Assembly (NCBI GenBank): GCA_001466705.2
Contig: LATX02000242.1
Location: 124,001-188,000 of the forward strand
Source: Moniliophthora roreri
Taxonomy: Eukaryota; Basidiomycota; Agaricomycetes; Agaricales; Marasmiaceae
Reading direction: 5' to 3'
DNA length: 64,000 bases
In this document: piece by piece, positions 56,437-64,000 of the stretch
How positions within the stretch are numbered: the stretch's first letter is position 1
How the letters are laid out: each line of letters opens with the position of its first letter
The notes under the pieces: generated by a model
Told to the model about the DNA's origin: nothing
Databases searched by the model: none
What the model saw: the letters and a program-made list of their open reading frames with translations, nothing else
Position numbers and translations under genes: made by a program

Positions 56437-58420
56437 ATGTCGGTCATCGCAGCGTCAGCGTCAAGTCATTCCGCTTTGAGTTTATCCAGGGCTCTACCAC
56501 AACCAGCTTCATGCATGATACTACAGAACGTTTCGAGGCTCACTATATCCGGAGGAACGTTGACGAACGTGGAAGGCAGTCAACATAACTACTGCGTACG
56601 GCGACAGTTAGACCCTATAACGAATCAGAGAGTAAAAAAGGCGATAATTGGGATGAGGTGAGCTGCATACCTTTCAAACGTCGCTTCTATATCTAACTCC
56701 AAGCAGTTCACCAGAATTCCGACAGGCACCGTTTATCTGTCGAACGTATTCAGTGCGACCGAGAACACCCGGGGACCAAGCGAGTCGTCCATGGTCGTCA
56801 GGATACTGGACACTAATAGAGATTACACCTTTATGAGAGCGTCGTACTGCGGTTGTGACCGTCTCAGGTGTGTGATTTGGTGTTCTCGCCTGATCTCCCT
56901 ACTTACATTCTCACCAAGGTGTTCAGACATGACTCTGAGAAGTTTCCCGCGTGGAGTACACCTACCTTCTCCATTTTATCCCAAGAAGTGCCGTCGGGAC
57001 GATGAACGCCGCACAGCTCCTTGGATACTCCAGCGCTTACCTTTTACGACGGTGAGTTATCCGTAAACGTGCTTGACCGTCTTTAATTCTGTTCTCTGGA
57101 AAAGCCCTTGTATCGCTATTAAAACTATACCGGAACAGCCAATACTCTCTGACTCTTTATGGATAAACTTGCTACCTGGTATGACGATATGTCCTACCTT
57201 GTGAATTCTCTAATCCGGACACTAGTGCAACGCACCCTAATCTTATACCTTAACGGATTTGGGACCCGCGAGTGCCTGAGGTCTTGACTCGGATACATCT
57301 GGCTTTTGAAGGACATTTGTCCGCTCTGGATTGACCCCAACAGTGCATCTTTGCGAATTGGACCCCATATCATAACGCCAGTGGATGAATACGAACGTCA
57401 GCGGTGACAAGTTTCCGTACTGTCATCAACCATCTCCGTCGGAAACTCGGTTCTTTCAATCTCGGTCGTTGAGGGCGACAATATCATCTTCAACTTCCTG
57501 AGGAAAATCATCATCCCCACAAAGTTTCATGAACGGAATCATTGGAGCTTACACTATATATCGTCGGAGAAGGCCACACAGCTATCGGCGCACCTCGAGG
57601 TCATGCTATTGTCTACTGGCCCAAAGCTGGAGAGAATCGGGATTACACCAGTGCACAGTCTGATATGAGAGCATGTGTACTATGCCCAACGGATCTGTAC
57701 AGTATGTGCTTCAACCCTCATGGTCAATCCTCCTACTTATCCTCTAATTAGGTTCATCGTTACGCCTTGAGATCTCCGTCAACTGAAGGACTTGTACTTA
57801 CAGTACAACTTGCAACCTACTGCCACTGCAATATGTTCTCGAAAGCCTGGTTATCGCGGGCCGGGGATACAATTCATCGATTGGGCCCTCGTGCTCCGGA
57901 ACACTACGGTGAGCTACATACATAATGCAAATTACGAACGCTGACTCTGATGCTGCTCTAGCGATATTCGGCGGTTTCCTCCTGACCCTCAGAGTTCAAT
58001 GGACGCGAGAGACTGGTATGAAACACGCTTCCTCGTATCACCTCTCTATCAGCGCTTTACCTAAACCTTCGGACAATCCAAACGCCTGGAGCACTTGCGC
58101 CGCCAATAAATTACAATGCTTCTGGCCCTCAATCATCTCGGGATGGAAAAAGATCCCCGATATTTAGGGCTCTTGGCTTTCAAAACGTACGTGAGGACGG
58201 TATGGGGCTCCAGAGACGAACGCTGCTACGAGGCAGTACAGAGATTTTAGCCTCTGCAAGGTCTCGATCCTACCACGCCAGATTTTGCTTGTTCGCTCGA
58301 GTATCCGATTCTGGAGATTGTTGGACGGGGGATGAATCAGAAGCATTATCCAAAGTGGTCGAAGGTGGGTACTTGATTTCTGAGATTCGATGACTCATAC
58401 TGAAGGTACTACGCAGAGTA
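56437..58420 (+). pseudogene. Decayed third copy of the 'LNNVGRDQ'-type gene
   Basis: Reads 'LTISGGTLTNVEGSQHNY', the N-terminal motif. Then come 'FTRIPTGTVYL' and 'LDTNRDYTFMRASYCG', matching 'FEYVKQGDLYI' and following blocks of the gene at 20.3 kb. 'NAAQLLG' and 'DTPALTFYD' stand in two different frames near 57000-57050, where the intact gene has 'AQLFGINRSYIPSLIFYN' in one. Near 58200-58320 'YEAVQRF', a stop, 'TPDFACSLEYPILEIVG' corresponds to 'YDAIREWQ' and 'ADFAKTMGYPKLEIL'. Block order and spacing match the tandem pair, but stops and frameshifts are spread throughout. Confidence 0.65.
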
Positions 58421-59250
58421 TTCAGGTCTGGGTGTGAGACAAGCGCGTACAGATGAGGGCGAGGCTTATATGACCATCGATTCCGATGTCGAAGACACAA
58501 GAATGTATCTGAATGTTTTCGAAGGGACGTGTCTAGCCGAATGTTCCTAGCCTCGAAGCACGACAACGCTATGGATGTTGACTGTGAGGTTCGCCGTTTC
58601 CGTGCCGCCGCGACAGTTCTGAAATAGTCGGAGTCTGGTTCCTCTGGTGGCGTTTAACATACTCGGTGTTCTCACTCGTTTCCTTTCGCCGTACATCATG
58701 AGACTGCGAGAACGATGAATAGTTGGGTTTCTGGTCGCTTATGTGATTCGTCTGCGTTCTGATTTGGGTTTAGGCTTGGGCTTGCCGCTTGCGCGTCGCG
58801 AATGTAACCGAGGACTCGCAGTCCCGAGCACTCCCACTCACAACCTTCGGAATAACAGAAAGTTTAGTCCGTCATAATCGGGATAAAGCTTTCAGTTTCA
58901 ATCATAAGCCTAGGGGGCGCTTCAGGGAATAGTTGTGCCTGAGCTTGCATAAAAGATATCAACAGTGCGTAACCTGATCCAGTCGTCCCCAAATACGAAG
59001 CTAATATACTTTCACTTAGACTTTTCGGAACGACGTACAATTATATGGGTGTGGAACTCTTTAGGAGGTTGGACATTAGACACCAAGCGCGCGCCTTGAT
59101 GACCCTTGTCAAAACATTCAACGCTTAAATGCTACCTATCCCCAAACGTGAAACGGTCAGTTGCGCGCGACGTTGCTCTTGGTCAATGATTCCTGTCACG
59201 TTAAAGTCTTCTTCGGCTTGTCAAGTTTACGATATAAGCAAAATGCCCGA
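58421..59250. other. Intergenic, no supported gene
   Basis: Upstream region of the tyrosinase. Short frames only. Confidence 0.45.
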
Positions 59251-59251
59251 A

Positions 59252-59258
59252 TTATAAA
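59252..59258 (+). promoter_or_regulatory. TATA-like element of the tyrosinase gene
   Basis: TTATAAA about 85 bp upstream of the ATG at 59344, in 'GAATTATAAACCC'. Confidence 0.4.
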
Positions 59259-59343
59259 CCCTCCAATAATAAAATGTCTCAAACCCTCTGGTATCCATTT
59301 TTCCCTCCCTCCCTTCCCCTTCCACTCTTTTCCCCTAGTCACG

Positions 59344-60779
59344 ATGATCTTTATACGAGCCATCAGCCTTTTGGGCTTGTTGGCCCTTCCACTCGTTTTT
59401 GCCTCGCCAGTACGAAATGGTCCCCTGATATCGGTGCGGTCACCCGCTAGAATCAGCCCTCTCATTTCGGTGAGAGGAATGTACCAGCCCGGTGGTAGTC
59501 GAGCAAGGTCCCCTGCGCGTGTCAGCGAGTTGGTGTCTGTTAGAGCTACCGAGCTCGACGCCAGACAAACTCGGACAACATGCGAGAATCCCACTATTCG
59601 GAAAGAATGGTATGCTCATGTCCATATTTGTCATTCAAATTAAACGAACTTCTGTATGACAGGCGAGAATTGAACGCCGCTGAACAGTCTGCATACCATA
59701 AAGCTGCCATTTGCCTTATGAACCGCCCTTCGCAGAGATATCCTAACGATTCCATGGTTCTCACCAGGGCCGATGATTTCACCTGGACACATATGGTAGT
59801 GAACGAGGAAGCTCACCAGACAGTATGTATTGTCTCCGCGTCACTCGGATAGCAAAAGATTCATATTACGTCCTACAGGCAACCTTTTTACCCTTCCACC
59901 GTTGGTTCCTTCACGAGTACGAGAATGCGCTTCGTTCAGAATGCAACTACACTGGTCCTATGGCCTACTGGGACTGGACTATTGACGCTGACGCCGGCTC
60001 AGTCCCCAAATCTCCCGTCTTCGACGCTTCCACTGGGTTTGGCGGCAACGGTAAGCGTACAGGCAATTCCACCGAAGGTTACAAGTACTGTGTTCCAGAC
60101 GGTCCATATGCCAGCATATCGCTCACCGTGGGAGGCGCTCCTCCTAATTTCGACCAAGGCAATATCCGACATTGCTTGTCCCGGGCGTTCAATGATGGGA
60201 CCCAGAATATATTTGGAACTCCTAATGTTGGGGATATGATGGCTGGACAATACGTATGTTTTTAGCCTTTGATCTGGTAACTTTACTCAGTCTCAATAGT
60301 ACACCTCGACCGCGATGCAACAACACGTGTACTCCCAAACTGACTACTACTCGTTCGAAGTGAATTTGGAGGACAGATCCCATGCGGCCGGTACGCTCGA
60401 TCAGATTACAATGGAAAACCTATAGCTGATATTCCATCGCTTCTCTAGTTCACAACGCCGTCGGAGGTGACATGCTAACCTCTGCAGCGCCCAACGACGC
60501 TCTTTTCTACCTGCATCACGGTAATGTTGACCGTATCTGGGCAAAGGTGAAGCTTCCTTGTGCTTGCCTCGGCTGACTATTGGCTAACTTGATTTTTAGT
60601 GGCAAGCGGCCAATCCAGATCGACTGAGCGACTACCAAGGCTTCAGGGACAGAAAAGAGACTGACCCAGCGACTATTGACGATAAAATGCCCATCGGTAA
60701 CTTCTCTGACCAACAACCAGTGGTCCGAGATTATATGAACACGAAAGGAGGCCCCTTGTGCTATGAATATTCGACTTAG
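59344..60779 (+). CDS. Secreted short-type tyrosinase (type-3 copper oxidase)
   Basis: Oxidises phenols at a two-copper centre. Start MIFIRAISLLGLLALPLVFA is a signal peptide. A propeptide with an internal repeat follows ('GPLISVRSPARISPLISVRG', 'RARSPARVSELVSVRA'). The copper A region is 'DDFTWTHMVVNEEAHQT' spliced to 'ATFLPFHRWFLHEYENALR', with three His in the expected places. 'GPMAYWDWTIDADAG' is the usual structural motif. Copper B is 'VHNAVGGDML' and 'NDALFYLHHGNVDRIWAK'. It ends 'GPLCYEYST' at TAG 60777-60779, with no large C-terminal shielding domain, as in short secreted tyrosinases. Introns at about 59608-59662, 59822-59878, 60254-60300, 60392-60447 and 60547-60600 all have GT-AG ends. 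All copper ligands appear present; substrate preference is unknown. Confidence 0.88.
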
Positions 60780-60995
60780 GGGATTCCGGAGGACCATCGG
60801 TACAACATTCAGTTTCTGTCATTCATTTGGACTTAGACTACAATTACCTACGTACTTGTAAAAGCCGCTCATTTTCAATGCCATTCCCTGATCTGTTTAC
60901 ATCTTGTTCGAATGCGAGCGACTAGATTTCCAAGCGTACTCAGACTCGGGTACACTAATGTTACATGATACAATTATCTCTTCCGGTTTAGATCC

Positions 60996-61421
60996 CTAAT
61001 GAGTGCTTATGCGCATTTCCTGTCTGAACGGGAATCATTATCACGGAGCCTGCGCTATGAAACCATGTGTATACCTTTCTCTCAGTTCCTTTCTCTATCA
61101 GGTCCGGGTTCTTCAGCACCTTTCCAGCAGTAACTTCGACAGAACCTGGTATTGTGATGTGTTCAAGCGATACCAGTCAGGCATAAAACTGGAACAGTAC
61201 TTACCACGTATCTTACTAACCAATCCAGGCTTATCGTTCTTCATGGTGGTGTCGTGCTTGTCTTCACGACTGAAGGCATCCTTCGCATTGACTCCCGCAC
61301 CGGAAGTGTCAAGGTTGGTATCACTAGCAAAGTTAACCCGAGCTGTTTCGTTGAACCCGGTCGTTGCGTTCGGGTTGGTGGTATTATCAAAGTTACTTTG
61401 GGTTGAGTATGGTTGGGACAT
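60996..61421 (-). CDS. Small hydrophilic stress-type protein
   Basis: Start MSQPYSTQSNFDNTTNPNAT, an Asn/Thr/Asp-rich disordered segment with 'DTNLDTSGAGVNAKDAFS', then 'KPGLVSKIRG'. An intron (GTAAGTACT..ATACCAG) joins to 'SVEVTAGKVLKNPDLIEKGT', a helix of the 'A-G-K-[VI]-x-x-[ND]-P-x-x-x-x-x-G' type seen in CsbD-like and related small fungal stress proteins. A second intron would end the protein 'ERKEMRISTH' at TAG 60996-60998; without it the frame ends slightly further. A TATA box lies 47 bp upstream. About 100 residues, probably cytoplasmic; the family link is by pattern only. Confidence 0.62.
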
Positions 61422-61468
61422 GACGGTCGTGGATACGTTTCTTGGCGTTATGGGGTGCAGGCCAAGGG

Positions 61469-61476
61469 TTTTTATA
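61469..61476 (-). promoter_or_regulatory. TATA box of the small hydrophilic protein gene
   Basis: TATAAAAA on the minus strand, 47 bp upstream of the ATG at 61421, within 'GGGTATAAAAACCC', which is also a short palindrome. Confidence 0.55.
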
Positions 61477-61810
61477 CCCTAGCTTTCATCTAGAACTTGA
61501 ATATGTGGCTCCCTCTTACGACAAATGACGCGTTAGATGTCATTGGGTGACTTGCCGGTCTTGTGCTAGAGATCCGGGATATAGAATAAGTTGAGGAGCA
61601 CAACATACTTACAGAGTTGGCTATCTGGAGTGGGTACGGAATTTTTCTGTAATGTCACATCAAGGCGATGACCAGTCTAATAATTGAGTAGGGTGGAGAA
61701 CGACGGCGGAGCATACTTTTTACAGACGGAACCGTGATTTGCGTCTGTAGATATGGTGGAGCCAGTCAGCCAGAGCTGTAAAGAGTCCGACTCCCGTGAC
61801 AGAGCATCAA
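61477..61810. other. Intergenic, no supported gene
   Basis: About 330 bases between the small hydrophilic protein's promoter and the 3' end of the Zn2Cys6 gene. No gene or repeat seen. Confidence 0.45.
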
Positions 61811-63868
61811 TCATAATTCAGAACCCTCGCTACCCTCTAGTCTTCGTCTCTTCGCCCTTGTTGGACTGTCGTCTTCACCTCCATTGCCATAACTTCCCGA
61901 CATTTCCACTGCTCCTCCCGCGTACACACGCGTAACTCCAGCTGGTCCGTTCACGGCCATAGTTCCCTCAGCAGTACCCCCGCCGTGACCCAATACCCGC
62001 ACGATCCCCTGCCACCCGAAGCCTCGAGGGACGTGTTCCAACATCCTCGCAGCGACCTGCCTCAACTCATTGCACACCCGCGAAATCTCTCCTTTGGTTC
62101 TTGCCTGCTCTAGGGTGCGTATGAGAAGTTGCAAATTAGTGTGCTCAGCAATAGCGCTTTGAGCTGTGTATGCATTAACAAGAGGATCAAGAAAAGGGAG
62201 AACTAAAGGTCTGACCTTGAGCAGAACGACTGGGATTCTGATCTGCAAGAAGCTGCTTCAGCCGATTATTCTCGGACATTTCCTCTGCAGACGTCAGTTC
62301 ATAGTGATAATCTTGATGCAACCAGGCAACACACCTTCTAGACGAACAGCCAACCCGTCTTTTTTCGCCTTGACGTCGCAAAGCGCCTCCTTGATATCCT
62401 TCAACTCTTTCAGCTCCTTCGAGATCGTCACACCACCCCTGTTCCTAACTTCATCCTCCCTCCGTTGTCTATCCTCCGGGTAGTTCAACCATATATCAAC
62501 ATCCGCTTCCCCCTGCGATGTCCGTGGCGACAGCCGCATCTGCCCCAACATCCTCGATGGTTCACCTTCTGAGCCTGACCTCCGAGCACTCTTCAACTCA
62601 TCTACCTCTCTCTGTAACTCTGAGTTCCTTTGAATCAGTCTCCTATTTAGACGTCGTGATTTATCTATTTCCTCCTGTAAGCTGCTAGTGGTATGAGATT
62701 GTGTATCGTCAGCATCCTCCCGCTTGATTGCGACGCCAGAAGCCATTGATGTCAACGTCCGTAATGGCTCCTCCTTGGTCCTGCGTGCGTACTCCTCACT
62801 AACAGCATGCATCTCTTGATTCCTTTTCGCCAAAATCTGATTCACCTGCCTCAGGCTTTCGACTTGCTGCTGTACGGCAGCTATAGCGTTTTGACCATGA
62901 TTCTGTTCATCACTTGGCTTCTGCGGTGAATGGAAGGTTGAATTCGAACCTGATGGTGGCGGAGGTGGTGGGTAAGAGAATGAAAAATTCGTTGAGCCTG
63001 ATGATGACGGCGGTGGGCCTGAATGGGCGGAGGTAGGTGGTGAAATGGGCGATCGAGCGACACTCGTTCGTCGGTCTGGTGCATACGTATATGGGGCTCT
63101 AGTGGCGATTGGTGGAGAGTGATAGGGTGAAGTTCGAATTCGAGTAGCGGAAGTAGGTGGAGATCGATACACTGGCGTAGTTTGGTTTCGTGCCACAGGG
63201 AAAACGCCAAAGGAAGTACTACTTTGTGGTGGTGGAGGGCGTTGGCCATGCGATGGGTCCGCGATTGTGCACGAATAAGGGTGTCCGGCTCCAGGGACGC
63301 TTCGGTATGAACTCGAAGGAGGGGGTCCCTCTACAGTGAGATCGATGACTTCGGATGGATTGGGACGGGAAGGAGGAGACCGATATGAGATCGAATCAGA
63401 ATGCGACCGATGGCGACTGGAGGATTCCTGTACCGGCGACAGCGATGTTTTTCTCTGGTGAACGGGAGAGCTATGGCAAGTTGCTCGGAGTGCATTGAAC
63501 GTTTCCTCATCTAGATTCATAACCCTTTTCACTCTGTCCCGGCGTTCTTCAATAGCTCTGGTACATATATTTTCAGACCTTTGTGTTATGCAGCGTGCGC
63601 AGGGGAGAGTACTGGCCGATCCCGGTGTACACTGGACTTTGAGCTGGGCGCAAGTCCAACAGGTCTGTAAAACAGTGTATTAGAGCACTTCTAGACAGAG
63701 TATCATTATACGCACCATGCTCTTCCCAGGAACGGAGTTATTCCACCTACTAGCTTCCTCTTCCGTCGCCTCCCTCGACCACTCCTGTATAAATCTCGCT
63801 TTCAGACCCTCCACCGCGTTCGATATGTTGAATCCTGGTACAACTGTTGTAGACATCTGTGCCGCCAT
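61811..63868 (-). CDS. Zn2Cys6-cluster coiled-coil protein
   Basis: Likely nuclear, perhaps DNA-binding. Start MAAQMSTTVVPGFNISNAVE (63868; MSTTVV at 63856 is the alternative), then 'LKARFIQEWSREATEEEAS'. An intron (GTGCGTATA..TTTTACAG) leads to six Cys at 63571-63664 with spacing C-x2-C-x6-C-x9-C-x2-C-x8-C, which fits the fungal binuclear zinc cluster. The loop between Cys 2 and Cys 3 is AQLKVQ, poorer in basic residues than classical DNA-contacting clusters. 'DRVKRVMNLDEETFNAL' follows, then a Ser/Pro/Tyr-rich disordered half, then coiled coil ('SLRQVNQILAKRNQEMHAVS', 'RLIQRNSELQREVDELKSAR'). The tail 'LQLLIRTLEQARTKGEISRV' ends 'TRAKRRRLEGSEGSEL'. Block order equals that of the gene at 10.65-12.71 kb, 50 kb away. 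The fungal-specific transcription factor middle domain is absent. Confidence 0.75.
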
Positions 63869-64000
63869 TGCCGACACCCTGGATTCAAGAAGTAAGTAAA
63901 TCAATCACCAAGGACGGACGGAACGATTATAAGTGCTTAGGCACTTGTATACATTGATCTAACTCATCCAAAGGGCCTTTTGTGGGCTTGGATAGCCTTT

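Overview
The window looks like a stretch of accessory chromosome from a mushroom-forming basidiomycete (Agaricomycetes). The reasoning is: genes are broken by many short GT-AG introns of about 45-65 nt; there is a secreted GH55/GH76 glycan hydrolase, a short tyrosinase and a PLC-like phosphodiesterase; F-box proteins are locally amplified; and two genes (plus one decayed copy) carry an N-terminal 'LNNVGRDQ'-type motif that I associate with mushroom lineages. No rRNA, tRNA or CRISPR was seen. All exon joins below were read by eye, so outer limits are firmer than individual splice sites.

Layout. 0.2-1.7 kb: F-box-like gene (minus). 2.8-3.0 kb: relic of a coiled-coil family described below. 3.06-8.87 kb: one long minus-strand gene that appears to fuse a GH55 exo-beta-1,3-glucanase to a GH76 alpha-1,6-mannanase module. 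10.65-16.07 kb: two minus-strand coiled-coil genes sharing a duplicated tail; one has a variant Zn-cluster at its front, the other an AT-hook. 16.5-22.4 kb: tandem pair of 'LNNVGRDQ' genes (plus). 22.9-27.2 kb: two F-box genes inside a ~2 kb direct duplication, with an 840-bp inverted-repeat element between them. 27.7-30.0 kb: coiled-coil gene built from repeated exons. 30.4-32.0 kb: secreted PLC-like phosphodiesterase. 32.4-33.4 kb: small coiled-coil gene. 34.6-35.2 kb: small unknown gene. 36.5-41.8 kb: three tandem F-box genes. 42.5-56.0 kb: dense cluster of related genes and relics. Each intact member has a ~70-residue N-terminal domain (pattern Y-x-RF...NP...EGESEEDW..RINP...FLR..K.GQ[ST]V..W), an acidic or Ser/Pro-rich linker, a coiled coil and a basic tail. 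56.4-58.4 kb: decayed third 'LNNVGRDQ' copy. 59.3-60.8 kb: tyrosinase. 61.0-61.4 kb: small hydrophilic stress-type protein. 61.8-63.9 kb: coiled-coil protein with a canonical-spacing Zn2Cys6 cluster.

The most unusual content is the set of about a dozen coiled-coil genes and relics with nuclear-type basic tails. They show duplication, exon-level repeats, tail swapping, nonsense mutations and truncated copies side by side. That is the signature of a fast birth-and-death family. I could not assign a biochemical function, and any role in nuclear recognition or genome conflict is inference only.
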